From positions 616,919 through 647,566 of the forward strand of contig BFEA01000537.1 of NCBI GenBank assembly GCA_003427395.1: DNA of 30,648 nt. Reading direction: 5' to 3'. Both the position numbers and the translations under genes were made by a program. Below are positions 17,601 through 27,400 of the stretch, in pieces (positions within the stretch are counted from its first letter, which is position 1; each line of letters opens with the position of its first letter). The notes under the pieces are model-generated. The model saw nothing but the letters and a program-made list of their open reading frames with translations. It was not told where the DNA came from and searched no databases. The stretch comes from Chara braunii (lineage: Eukaryota; Streptophyta; Charophyceae; Charales; Characeae).

Positions 17601-19388
17601 CTGCACTTGAAGAGCAACCACTTTCAGAAAATAAACTTCAGTGTGTCCCGGTAGGCAGAATGTCAAGCCCTTCCTAATATCATCTAAGTGTACTCCGTGG
17701 TTGACTATCTGCATACTTGGCTCTCACTCAAAATATATCGAGTCTAAAAGCGACATTATATGTAACCATTCACAGGCACTGTGGCGAACGAGAATCAAAT
17801 TAAGTGAGAAAAAGGAGGGATCACAAGCAGAACATGAGGTAAATGCACAAAGGATGTAAGGAAGACGATCTGCAGTTACGTTGAGTACCTCAGCACTCTG
17901 GGCCAATCACTCGACTGGATGCACGAGCAAAAGGCCTGCTGAATTACCGAAACTAACCTAAACTGTGCCTACATCCATACAAGATGTGCAGAAAACGACT
18001 TACAGAATTACTGAGCTAAAAGCATAGCTAGATGCATCACAGCGCCACTCCTGATAGCGCCGGGGCGCAGGGCGCTTTATTCCCTCAGTTAAAGCCGCCT
18101 TCTGTTGTAGATGGGTCAAATGAGACCTACTGAAGCTCTTGGGCATGCCGAAGCGCTGCCACCGCAGCCGCAAGCTCTCCCACTGCGTCCAATTGCGCCC
18201 ATCCGCCTTCCATCATGCTTTTCCTAGTAAATTCGTACCCGGCGACCCGCCCTCAATGTATCCGGCCAGCATTCTGGGGCCAGTACGTCTGGAATGACCA
18301 AGATAAGGCAACCTCAATACTGTTGAGGCAATCAAGATGGCGTGTCATGAAAGTAAGCCACACAGCCTTTGGATGGTGAGAAAGGACCCCCCCCTTTCCA
18401 GCTAAAGGCTTGAGAGGAGGATGGCTCCTCTGGTGTTGAGATCCTGTTAGGTATGAAGGTTGGTATGGAGGTCAGATGCAGAGCTGCCAGGATGCCTTGG
18501 CGTAAGAGTGCAAACTTAGGCACTCCCTAACCCACTCAAGGGCTAGGTTACGCCAGGGCACTATCGCCATGGCTCTCACACAGCTATGGTGCCTGGCAAG
18601 GTAGGCGCCTCGTGGAGAGGATCGGCATCTGCATGCTCAGACGTTGCGTCCTACTCAGCCGCAGCTGACGACCGGGTGCCGCCACCGCCGCTATCCCCGC
18701 TTCATTGTTAGCGCACGTTTTTCGCGCGGCTCCCGCCGCCTTCGTTTTTTTTCGTCCGTTCTAGATTTCGTTACTTGGTCACAGTAAACAGCAGAATGCT
18801 TCTATACTGTATTTCTGGGAAGATGCGGTAGAAGAGACAAAAACTACCCAGACCCAAATCGCCCGCCCCCAGTTTGCAACGGGAAAAAACTCTATCCCTC
18901 AAAAGGGAAACAATGGGAATTGCAACGACCTTGAAAAGAAAGATAACCTGCCCTACAACCGGTCTTAGGGACGACTGCGACGGGACGGTCACCCTATTTT
19001 CTGTTGTCAGAGACCCCAAACGAACCCGTCCTAGCGAAGCTGTACTGCACGACCTTACCGAAAATAGAATGAAATGAAAGAAATCATAGATATGAAACGA
19101 TGAAAGGGGAACCCACACAAGCGCAGCCTCCTGGCTGCGAACTGCCCCATATCCACATCTGGCGCCCTTTGTTTTTGTTTTTTTTTTGATAGTGTCCAAT
19201 TTATGATGCAGAAGTCAAATTGAGACAATGTCATCCCTTGCAACTCAAGAACAAGTGGAATGAGATGATGGGAAGAAAAGAGTGAGGAAAAGTAAGGGTG
19301 AGGGGGTAGTTCTTGAAGCCCGAAGTGATTCCCGTTTTCTCAACTATTATTTGGTTTCTGCATTATATGTTGATGTATTCAAAAGGGA
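17601..19388. other. Gene-free or unrecognised region
   Basis: No gene, tRNA or snRNA was recognised. There is a 12-bp inverted repeat (18493-18504 against 18548-18559, one mismatch). A frame near 18930-19070 (+) has no family I can name. A CG-rich patch at 18650-18740 could be promoter-like, but nothing supports that. Confidence 0.35.
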
Positions 19389-19450
19389 TGCTGGACCCTG
19401 TTTCCAGCGGCAGGTGATGCTCCCGAGTCCCCACCAATAGATGGAGCGTT
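19389..19450 (+). mobile_element. Divergent SINE-like 3' module
   Basis: GATGCTGGACCCTGTTTCCAGC followed by TCCCCACCAATAGATGGAGC resembles the module at 1613-1668 (GACGCTGGGCCCGGTTCCCAGC ... CCCCACGAATAGATTGGAGC). The order and spacing are similar. It has no poly(A) tail and is a fragment or distant family member. Confidence 0.5.
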
Positions 19451-19532
19451 TAACACACCCACCCACCAGTATTTCCTAGAGTCCCCACCAATAGATGGAG
19501 CGTTTAACACACCCACCCACCAGTATTTCCTA
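19425..19532. repeat. Perfect 54-bp tandem duplication
   Basis: The units 19425-19478 and 19479-19532 are identical, beginning GAGTCCCCACCAATAGATGG. The identity indicates a recent duplication. Confidence 0.95.
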
Positions 19533-20339
19533 AAGTCGTGCGAGTTAACAAACCACAATTTAATGAAACGTATTGTCCACCACAGGAGCGCCCCAATTCA
19601 CCCGACTGGAAACGTTTCTACTCTATTTTTTTATACCTCCTTTAGTTGCGAAACGTACTCGTGGTTCAAACAAACAAAAAGAAATCTTCCCTCACTGCCC
19701 GTTTGCCCTCTCTCAGACTTCCCAGGTATGTTTCCCCCCCTCTCTCTTCAATGTGTCTTGTGCTGCTTGTGCATCAGAATTGGTTTGGAAGAGAATAGAC
19801 AAGTGCTTGTCCGTCTGATGGTTGAGGTCTTGTAGACTTGCAGTTGGTATCAGGAAAGATGTTGCGCTGATTTGCAAGATTGCAGAAATTTCATGAGGAA
19901 TACTCGGTGATAGACTGGGAAATACTACTAGGAGTTCTTATTATCCTAATCTGGTGCCCAATGCATGCATTGGGTGAAGAGGTAGATTTGTGGTCTCTCA
20001 GCCGTAGAGCATATTATTACTACCTATGGTTCAATATATGTTCAGAGGGGCGCGGCAGATTGACAGAATCGCCGCTGCTCAAGCTGTCTAGGTTGGTGTG
20101 CCGGCATTGCATGCGACACAGGAAGATAGGTCTTTCAGGCCGCGGCAGATAGAATGGCCCCTGTTCAAGCTGAGTTTTGTGTGCCTGCTTTGCTGTGCTT
20201 GGCTACTTTTGTCCAGCGTCTTATTGAGTACATCAATGATCAATTGGAATAAAGAATCATGCATGAACAGAATTGGGATGAGGAACTACTGTGCCTCTTC
20301 ACCCTGGGCAGGTCGCCAGAAACTCAAATCGTCCCAGCA
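19533..20339. other. Gene-free region with a degenerate ~91-bp repeat
   Basis: CGCGGCAGATTGACAGAATC near 20050 recurs as CCGCGGCAGATAGAATGGCC near 20140. No gene recognised. Confidence 0.4.
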
Positions 20340-20625
20340 GATTTCCATTTCCGTTCACCTCCCGCAGGGCTGCAGGCTCCCGGTCCTCTCCACTTGACCC
20401 ACCTTACACACCACCTAGCCATACTAGAGCAACCAGAGCGGTCGCAGCAAGTCAACACTGGTCTAGCTCTGGTTGCTCAGATAATACTAGACCAGATAAT
20501 AATTTCACTCAGCGAGCTACGCGTGTTGACTTGCTGCGACCGCCGACCACCAATCCTCCTCCGGCCACTGAAAGTCACGCCAACGGGGCTGGAACCCAGG
20601 CGGTGCCCCTCCGGCATGAAACAAA
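20340..20625 (-). mobile_element. SINE copy, minus orientation
   Basis: Read on -, TTTCATGCCGGAGGGGCACCG, then GGGTTCCAGCCCCGTTGGCG, then GTGGCCGGAGGAGGATTG, then TAGCTCGCTGAGTGA run in the same order as the matching modules of the + strand SINE at 20745-21038. GGGTTCCAGCCCC is box-B-like. Box A is decayed. No poly(A) tail is visible, and the centre carries nested inverted repeats (20427-20542). It is probably a 3'-modified copy. Confidence 0.65.
20427..20542. repeat. Interleaved inverted repeats
   Basis: Arms A: GAGCAACCAGAGC (20427-20439) and its complement (20466-20478). Arms B: CGGTCGCAGCAAGTCAACAC (20439-20458) and its exact complement (20523-20542). Arms C: 20458-20466 and 20487-20495. 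B with C forms one hairpin; A competes with both. Confidence 0.9.
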
Positions 20626-20744
20626 CCTAGGAGATCCCTGCAACTTGGCCATTAATGATTACTCTCCTGGGGCCAAGCCGTTCCTCCAAAACCCGATTTT
20701 GTGCCTCCTCTATCCTTTATTGTTTTCTTGGTAGTGGACTCAGT

Positions 20745-21038
20745 GGAGTCACATCGGCTAGCTCAGTAGGTTTCATGCCTGAGCGGCACCGCGTAGGTGC
20801 TGAGTGGGTTCTATTCCCGTTGCGGTCACTTTGGGTGGCCTGAGGAGGATTGCTTGCCAGTGGCCACGGCCACGTCGGCCAGTCAACGCTGGTAACTCGC
20901 TGGGGTGAGTTGTGCCTGAGTTGTGGCTTCCTGTAACGCGTTGCAATGCGGGAGCATCGTGACAAGTGGAAGCCCCTGCGCAGGTCCTGCTGCGGCCGGT
21001 GGGGACACACCCAATAAAAAAAAAAAAGAAAAAAAAAA
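20745..21038 (+). mobile_element. tRNA-derived SINE with poly(A) tail
   Basis: The head has box A GGCTAGCTCAGTAGG (20756-20770) and box B GGGTTCTATTCCC (20807-20819), the internal RNA polymerase III promoter of tRNA-derived SINEs. The body runs to GGGGACACACCC and ends in an A-rich tail at 21013-21038. Length is about 290 bp. No clear target-site duplication was found. A sister copy lies head-to-head at 20340-20625. Confidence 0.8.
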
Positions 21039-22020
21039 AGGGCTTCTTAGAAGCCCTTACTCAATACTATTATAAGCCTTTGGATCCGGAAAAGTGGGTA
21101 CTGGCCGCAGCACACGTGTTTGGTTGTGGAGGCATTCCCGGCGTCCGTTTTCACTTTGATTATAATAATTGCCAAAAAAAAATTTAAACAAAAAGAAAAC
21201 GGAGGCCCGGCAGAAAAGGTTCTTCCTCCTTTTCTGTTTCTGGCTGCCTACAACAATACAATCTCCCATGCCACACAAACTTCCATCGACGGAATGCTGA
21301 TAAAGCTCTTAGTAGTACCTGGATCCTATCCAGCTGCAGCTGCACCCACTGCCCCTGGGCCAAGGGGTACATTTTTTTTTTCCTGTTGTCACCGACTGCC
21401 CCCTAGGTAGTAGGTAGTAGGTAGTACTTTTCCCAGCCACGTTTCACTGTCGGGGTGGGGTCGCAAGAAAAACAGCCAGCCTGAGCCAGGCAAAACGTAG
21501 GCTGGCTGGTACATTCTGCCAGTCTGCCAGACGCAGCACGAGCGTGGTGGTAGATTCGACGTAGAAAAGTGGCTGGCAAACATGAATCAAACCTCAAAAG
21601 GAAGCAGTCTCACCGAAGAACATTCGCCGTGCTGAGTGCTCTATATTAGTATATACGACCTTTGATTCCCGTACAATACAGCCTTGAGCTCAGATTGACA
21701 GGTGTGCATTATCACATTATCTTATCCCCCCACTCGCAACAGCCGGTCGTAATGCCCGAAGAACATTTTTAAGTAGTGGAAATCTCAGGCCAGGAGCAGA
21801 TATAACGACCGACCGCTGTATTCGGCGCGAATCGGCGGAAGAAAGTGGAGCTGCTTGTCGAATGGAATCAAAAACTTTTCTTTTCTCGTATCATTCATTA
21901 ACATTAATCTTAAAATAGGAGGCCGTGGTCCTCACAGTGACACAGTCTACCCAGGATGAAGAAACGTTCGTCCTTATCGTCTCCCTTTCTCTTTCTCCTT
22001 TTTTTTATCCCGTCAGCCAA
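21039..22020. other. Gene-free region
   Basis: Starts with a short palindrome, GGGCTTCTTAGAAGCCC (21040-21056), next to the SINE tail. The triplet-like TAGGTAGTAGG repeat near 21404-21424 is the only other structure. No gene recognised. Confidence 0.4.
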
Positions 22021-22028
22021 GAACTAGC

Positions 22029-22395
22029 GGCATGCTATGAAAGCCACGTTGTCAGGGACTGTGGGCTAGCCAGGATCCAAAACCGGACATTGTACAACTG
22101 CATGCATGCATGCATGCGTGTGTGTGTGTGGAGAGGAAGGAGGGCGGGGGGGGGGGCGGTGAGTGTGTACGTATACCTTCTCTCGTGCAGCGACGTGTCT
22201 TTCTGCCCCAGGTGTGAGACCAGGGCAGCATGCTATGAAAGCCACATTGTCCGGGACTGTTTGTATGTGTTGGGGGATGGTGTGTGCGTGTGGATGTACC
22301 GAAACTTGTACGCAATACTACGCATATCTATATGCCTTGGAACGTGCAGAGACATGTCTTTCTGCTCCAGGTGTGAGACCAGGGCAACGACCGGG
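22029..22395. repeat. Degenerate tandem repeat (~160-195 bp)
   Basis: GGCATGCTATGAAAGCCACG at 22029 recurs as AGCATGCTATGAAAGCCACA near 22227. GTGTCTTTCTGCCCCAGGTG near 22195 recurs as ATGTCTTTCTGCTCCAGGTG near 22354, followed by TGAGACCAGGGCA in both. A (TG)n patch separates modules. Confidence 0.8.
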
Positions 22396-22784
22396 AAAAC
22401 TGCAATGAGGGCCATTATGAGCCACAAACAGTTTTGAAGCAGGGCTATATCGCCCTCGGCGTGGATTGAGGTGTGCGGGAATGCGGAAAGCAGTACAGGA
22501 GAGTAGAAGGAGCGCGGGAGTTTGTGAATCGTCAAAAAAGCGTGCACTGTGCAGTGCGACAGCTTTTCGAAGGAAACCTGCCATTTTAATAGCTTGGAGA
22601 TATTATCCTCGAAGTGAGTATTCTCGCACCGCTCCTCAATTAGTTCATGGGTGTCATCTTTCCATGTGCAGACCGCCATAGCCACCATAGCATAGCCAGA
22701 GGCCCAGAGCCAGAGCCTTAACTGCTATAACCATGGCCATGGGTGAAAGCAATCTCACCTCGCTCTGCTAAACGAACGTAGCCC

Positions 22785-22791
<7 letters not shown>

Positions 22792-22866
<75 letters not shown>

Positions 22867-22963
22867 CGTGCTCGCACCGAGTCGCACGCAGCTAAGAGAG
22901 TAGCTGCATGAGAACGAAAGAACAACAACAGACCTCCGGCGTGGCGAAAATCGTCACACGCTG

Positions 22964-22992
<29 letters not shown>
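22792..22992. repeat. (CT)n microsatellites flanking a ~110-bp module
   Basis: CT runs at 22792-22857 and 22967-22992 bracket a module at about 22865-22966 whose reverse complement resembles 23087-23188. Confidence 0.85.
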
Positions 22993-22994
<2 letters not shown>

Positions 22995-23028
22995 GTCTCT
23001 TATACACATCTAGATGTGTATAAGAGAC

Positions 23029-23030
<2 letters not shown>
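22993..23030. other. Nextera mate-pair junction adapter (contamination)
   Basis: A second exact CTGTCTCTTATACACATCT plus AGATGTGTATAAGAGACAG junction. Here it sits exactly between a CT tract and a GA tract. The reads SYTHLDVYKRQ and MCIRDR in translations of this stretch are known signs of this adapter in protein predictions. Confidence 0.98.
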
Positions 23031-23088
<58 letters not shown>

Positions 23089-23206
23089 CGGGTGACAGTT
23101 TCCGCCACGTCAGAGCGCTGTGGTTGCGTTTTCGTTGTCATGCTGCCACTTTCTTAGCTACGCGCGCGTTTCGTGTGCGGGAGAGAGAGAGAGAGGGGGC
23201 CGGGGT
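23031..23206. repeat. (GA)n microsatellite and ~110-bp module
   Basis: A GA tract at 23031-23086, then a module with GTGACAGTTTCCGCCACGTC and GTTTCGTGTGCGGG, then another GA tract at 23180-23196. The module is a diverged inverted copy of the one at 22865-22966. Confidence 0.85.
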
Positions 23207-23687
23207 GGAGGGGCTGCATCCTCTTCCTGCTCCTGTGTCCTCTGCAATAATATGTTGGATATTGATGGTCAGCTCTGGACGTTTGTCGCACGTTTGTCTT
23301 TCATTTGTCCTTAATTGCCACTTGCTCTGCGAGCATGTGCTTCCTGTCGTACTGGGTTCGATTGCCATTCCGACGGCGCTGAATCAGTAGCGTAAGACTA
23401 ACCTGTGTCACGACGGTCTAAATACACTAAACCCGGAGTCTGCGTGTCGGCTCATCCCATGTTTCCCTTTCGTTTTTTCTTAATCCTGCGTCTCGAACAC
23501 CTCTCATTTCCGTCGTCTCTTCGCCTCTACTGTCATGCCTCCAAACATTCTCCTTCCTTTTGATCCCTTCCGTCCAACTTCCGCTCTTCCCACACTTTAT
23601 CTTGCCTGCGTTGTTCTATTTGCCACTCCTCTTCTATATTTCCCTGCTATATTCGCTACGTTCGTTCTTTTCCATCTTTGTTGTCTG

Positions 23688-23690
<3 letters not shown>
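23207..23690. other. Gene-free region
   Basis: T- and C-rich DNA with no recognised gene. Confidence 0.4.

Positions 23691-23692
<2 letters not shown>

Positions 23693-23733
<41 letters not shown>
23693..23733. repeat. (CT)n microsatellite
   Basis: About 20 uninterrupted CT units. Confidence 0.95.
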
Positions 23734-23736
<3 letters not shown>

Positions 23737-23842
23737 GATGGGCATCTGTGGGTCGACGGGGCAGCGGTAGGTTGAGGTTGCGCACCTCAGATCGGTAAAT
23801 CTTGGACAGTAAGCGCACCTTCGAAAGACACCCCGGACATCC

Positions 23843-23917
23843 GGACCCTCCCCTCCCCCCCCCCCCTCCACCCAACCCGCCTCCCCCACCACCACAGAAA
23901 AAAAAAAAAAAAAAAAG
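23843..23917. repeat. C-rich tract followed by poly(A)
   Basis: Pure pyrimidine CCCTCCCC-type runs, including C runs of 9 or more, then A18 near 23898-23915. Low complexity only. Confidence 0.9.
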
Positions 23918-24636
23918 AAAGCAGGGGGAGAACGGGCAGCAGTTAACTCTGCCCAGCTGGCGATGGATGGCGGGGACTAAGGGTAGCGATGGATAAGAAT
24001 CGCAGTGGCAAAAAGAGCCATCTTGGCAGTTTATACAAATCGTCACAGACTCACAATGTTTTGCAAAATCAACAGACTTTTTCAATTCTTTGTACTTTGT
24101 GCATTTTTTTTCTCGATGGAAAAGCACAGGTCACTACTCGCTCACTGACAGGATGCAGAAAAAAAAACTAGCCGCGGAATGCCTGTGGATGAGTTGGTGC
24201 CCAAGCAATTGCATGATCTTGCGGAGGGAGGCGCAGGTGTAGTCGGAACGGGCTTGTCTGGTCCTTTCAGACATGATAGTACCTCCGCCCTGGTCACAAA
24301 TTGCGGCAACAAACTGAAAAAGAAGAAGAAAGAAATAGCACGGCAAGGGATTCAAAGGACAAGCCAATAATAGTACTACGGAAAACTATAAGAATCATAG
24401 TAATTACTAATTAGTAGTACTAATGAATACTACTACTACCTATGCTGCTGCTGATGCTGATGATGATGCACAGAAAGAGAAAGCCTTCGCGACTGGAACC
24501 GCCCTTCTTGCTTGGCTTTACCAAAACAACGTCTGATCGATAGTGACAAGCAATGGAGCACTTCGCTCTTGAACACGACAACGTCAGTGAATAATAATCA
24601 ATGGTACACTCTTCGCGTTCACCAGAACTCACAAAC
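23918..24636. other. Gene-free region
   Basis: No gene recognised. A cluster of TAGTAGTACTAATGAATACT-like words lies near 24410-24440. Confidence 0.4.
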
Positions 24637-24649
24637 ACCCCCCCCCTCT

Positions 24650-24894
<245 letters not shown>

Positions 24895-25127
24895 ATAATA
24901 ATAATAAAAAATCACAACTCGAACATTCTTCTACGCGTTTCAGCCGGTCGCGTCCTTAACATGAGGAGGCAGACGGCTAACGCCGGCCCTCGGCACCCAC
25001 CCTACCGTCCACCGAAAAAAAAAAACATGAAAATTTAAGGGATTGCATGCATGACAATCTAATCCGAGAAGCTGCCGCTTTGAATGCACGACTAAAGAGT
25101 TGGAGCAGCTGCGCCGCGCGTCCTACG

Positions 25128-25190
25128 CGAGAAAATCGAACACGCGACCTTTTGCCTGCCAGGCGGACACCTGGTAGCCATGTACAACTC
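25128..25190 (-). repeat. tRNA-Ala(GGC)-like fragment, likely SINE head
   Basis: Read on -, GGTGTCCGC, CTGGCAG and GC form an anticodon arm with a 7-nt loop whose anticodon would be GGC. It is followed by GGTCGCGTGTTCGATTTTC, a box-B-like T arm. The anticodon stem and D arm are mismatched, so it is not a functional tRNA. A T run at 25015-25026 (on -) downstream could terminate RNA polymerase III. Confidence 0.45.
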
Positions 25191-25580
25191 CTTTTGTCTC
25201 GTCTTTCGTCTTTCGTCTTTCTTCTCTCTCGACCTATGCGCTCCTAGCCCTCTGGCCGCAAAACGCACACCAGGTCTATACATGCTGAGAGAAGCAGGCC
25301 GGACTGTGGAAGGAAGGAAGGTGGGAGGTGGTGCGTTATTGTGTAGAGGTACGTTTGACGTGCAGTGATTGTTTACGGTGGCTCCTTGACATCCCGCCTT
25401 CACACATGAATTTAACGTAGCTTTGAATAATCAATCCCCACCTTTCGTTCCACCTTCCCACCTTTCCTCCCCACCCACGTGCTTTCTGCATGTGGGAAGG
25501 AAGGTGCTGTGTGTGCCTAGTTATTTACTTACTGAAGAGCTTAAAGTTTCTTTCGGATTCAAAGCTCCTTTAAGTGCGCA
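25191..25580. other. Gene-free region
   Basis: No gene recognised. Pyrimidine-rich patches only. Confidence 0.4.
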
Positions 25581-25637
25581 AGGGGAGGGGAGGGGAGGGG
25601 AGGGGAGGGGCAAGACGGACGGTGGGATCTGGATTTA

Positions 25638-25689
<52 letters not shown>
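25581..25689. repeat. (AGGGG)6 and (TG)n tracts
   Basis: Six perfect AGGGG units (25581-25610), able to form a G-quadruplex, then about 30 bp later a (TG)n tract at 25641-25689. Confidence 0.95.
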
Positions 25690-25690
<1 letters not shown>

Positions 25691-26317
25691 CGACAGTGAG
25701 ACATGTTCAAGTGCTTGCTGCTTGGGTTGTCGAAAGCAACGGGTCGGGTTTCCGTTTCTGTTTGCACAAGGCCACGGTAGTCGCACCTGCGTCATCCTCA
25801 GGCCGCCCGGTCCACCTTCCACCGGTTGATATCTCCATACCAGCCGTTGGGCGGGGGAGAACAGAAAGGAAAAAGAAACGCCGTACCAGCTATGTATGCA
25901 CGTATGTATTTACCTTGGTTAAGCAGTCCATTAGTTATCAGATTCCAATTCGAGCGTGCATGTCCACCCCGGGTGGGGTTTTCCGGGGTTTGTACCCGTG
26001 GTGTACCTTGGTCTGGTTGGTTCATTCATTTGGTTGTAGCGAGCGTTGACCTGCTCCTCTTTGACAGTTGTACCAGCGGACTGCGCACGGCCATCCAGAT
26101 TCCAGACTCGAGAGTCCATGCACGAGGAGTCGAGGACTCCGTCTCGCTCTCTGTCTGCCCGTCTCTCTCTCCCCTTTGGCTGCCAAGACGCATGTGGAGG
26201 CGATGGACGACCGTTCTCCGTGAGCTAATAAGGGATTCTACTTCTTTCCTGACTGTTCGCATCCTTTTTGGTTTTCCTGGTTTTTCTAATCCCGGAGATC
26301 GTCGGTCTGCAAGCCTT
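25690..26317. other. Gene-free region
   Basis: Open frames on + (25826-26332) show no family motif. Nothing resembling a plant U6 promoter (TATA box and upstream sequence element) was seen just before 26334. Confidence 0.4.
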
Positions 26318-26330
26318 CAATCCCAGGGAT
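26318..26330. repeat. 13-bp direct repeat, left copy
   Basis: CAATCCCAGGGAT, with the near-palindromic core ATCCCAGGGAT, recurs at 28702-28714. The pair brackets the U6-like sequence and all three copies of the hairpin repeat. Confidence 0.6.
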
Positions 26331-26333
26331 GAT

Positions 26334-26428
26334 GTCCTTAGGTGCATCCGTTCAAATTGCCGAATTGGAACGAGACGGATAAGATTAACATGGCCCCTGC
26401 GCAAGGATGACAGGCATAAATAGAGAAA
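26334..26428 (+). pseudogene. U6 snRNA-like sequence (pseudogene)
   Basis: ATTGGAACGA, AAGATTAACATGGCC, CCTGCGCAAGGATGACA and GCATAAATAGAGAAA align in order with U6 snRNA, the catalytic RNA of the spliceosome. The 5' GTCCTT...GCATCCG hairpin region is partly kept, with about 9-12 extra bases after it. Two invariant sites are altered: the ACAGAGA box reads ACGGATA (26375-26381) and the AGC triad reads AAC (26387-26389). The U6 3' end runs straight into repeat copy A (GGGTTAAT at 26429). No TATA or upstream element was seen. It is therefore most likely a non-functional retrocopy or a repeat head. Confidence 0.85.
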
Positions 26429-26756
26429 GGGTTAATTTCAAAAATATTGCTGTTTCGAAGTTTGGCAGCAAAAATGTCGTCCGGTGGAAGTTTCCTTCGC
26501 AAAAATAGATGTTTCGTTGCAGCTTTATCGGGTTCCCGTAGTTTGCCAGCAAAAATACCGCCGCGTTGTGCCCAGTTTCACAGCAAAGGACCCCTAGGCC
26601 CCTGGCCTCAGGGACTCAGGGACTCAGCGTTCCGGCCTCAGACACTCAGCTTTTCTTTTTTTTTTTCTTTTTTTTTCTTTTTTTTCTTTTCTTTCTGCGG
26701 GCGTGGCCGAGGCATCTCGGCCGTGGCCACGCCGAGATGCCTCGACCACGTTTCTT
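26429..26756 (+). repeat. Hairpin repeat family, copy A
   Basis: Begins GGGTTAATTTCAAAAATATT and runs through AAATAGATGTTTCGTTGCAG and GGACCCCTAGGCCCCTGGCC. It ends with a GC-rich hairpin: arms CGTGGCCGAGGCATCTCGGC (26702-26721) and its complement (26731-26750, one mismatch). Copies B and C lie at 28067 and 28465. A single N (26757) lies just past the hairpin. Confidence 0.9.
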
Positions 26757-26757
26757 N
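26757..26757. other. Single ambiguous base (N)
   Basis: One N in a T run immediately after the hairpin of copy A. It is likely an assembly break at a strong secondary structure. Confidence 0.7.
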
Positions 26758-26814
26758 TTTTTTAAAGGAAACAAAGGCCCCGATCTATTTGTGGGATTTG
26801 GTTGGAATTGGGGT

Positions 26815-27145
26815 GGCTGTAGAAAGTAGAAAGACTGCGGCTGAGATCATCGATTGGGCGACTGTGGAAAGGCTGCGGTCATCAAGTGCGACTGCAGAAT
26901 GGCTTCGATCATCGACTGTGCGACTGTAGAATGACTCCGATCATATCATCATAGACTGTGCAACAGTATACATTGCTGTGATTACTGACTGTGCGACTGT
27001 AGAATGGCTGCGACCATCGACTGTGCGACTGTAGAATGGTTGCGATCATCGACGGTGCGACAGTACAATGCTTGCAGTGATCGACTGTGCAACTGAAAAA
27101 TGGCTCCAATCATAGACTGTGCGACTGTAGAGCGGCTGCGGTTAT
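26815..27145. repeat. ~32-bp minisatellite
   Basis: Units like ATCGACTGTGCGACTGTAGA plus ATGGCTGCG recur about nine times with substitutions. The array resumes at 27298-27400 after a ~150-bp unrelated segment. Confidence 0.85.
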
Positions 27146-27297
27146 AGAGCGAAGATTACACACAATGGACACATTTTTTTTGAAGAAGATGATTCGAGAT
27201 TTTACTATCATGGCATACACTCCACATCAATTTCTGGAATTATTTTCACCGTCCGCCGTACGGAACTCAACCCTTCCTCTCTACGCCACTCAGATTG

Positions 27298-27400
27298 AGG
27301 TGACTGTGCGTCCGTAGAGAGGCTGCGGTTATTATAGACTGTGCGACTGTACTATAAAGGCTGCGATCATCGGCTGTGGCCCCCTGTGGGACTGTAGAAA
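27298..27400. repeat. Minisatellite, second block
   Basis: Three further degenerate units (GACTGTGCGTCCGTAGAGAG, GACTGTGCGACTGTACTATA, GGGACTGTAGAAAGGCTGC). Confidence 0.8.

Noticed and set aside
18874-19077. Small + strand protein with TTGLRDDCDG
   Set aside because: No family recognised and no start or splice context; left as unassigned.
20756-20830. A functional tRNA gene
   Set aside because: Boxes A and B are present, but no paired acceptor stem exists and the sequence continues into a SINE body with a poly(A) tail.
22755-23390. Frames encoding long Arg-Glu repeats with SYTHLDVYKRQ or MCIRDR segments
   Set aside because: These are translations of GA/CT microsatellites and the Nextera adapter, not proteins.
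26334-26428. A functional U6 snRNA gene
   Set aside because: The ACAGAGA box and AGC triad are both changed, the 3' end is replaced by repeat DNA, and no U6 promoter elements are visible.
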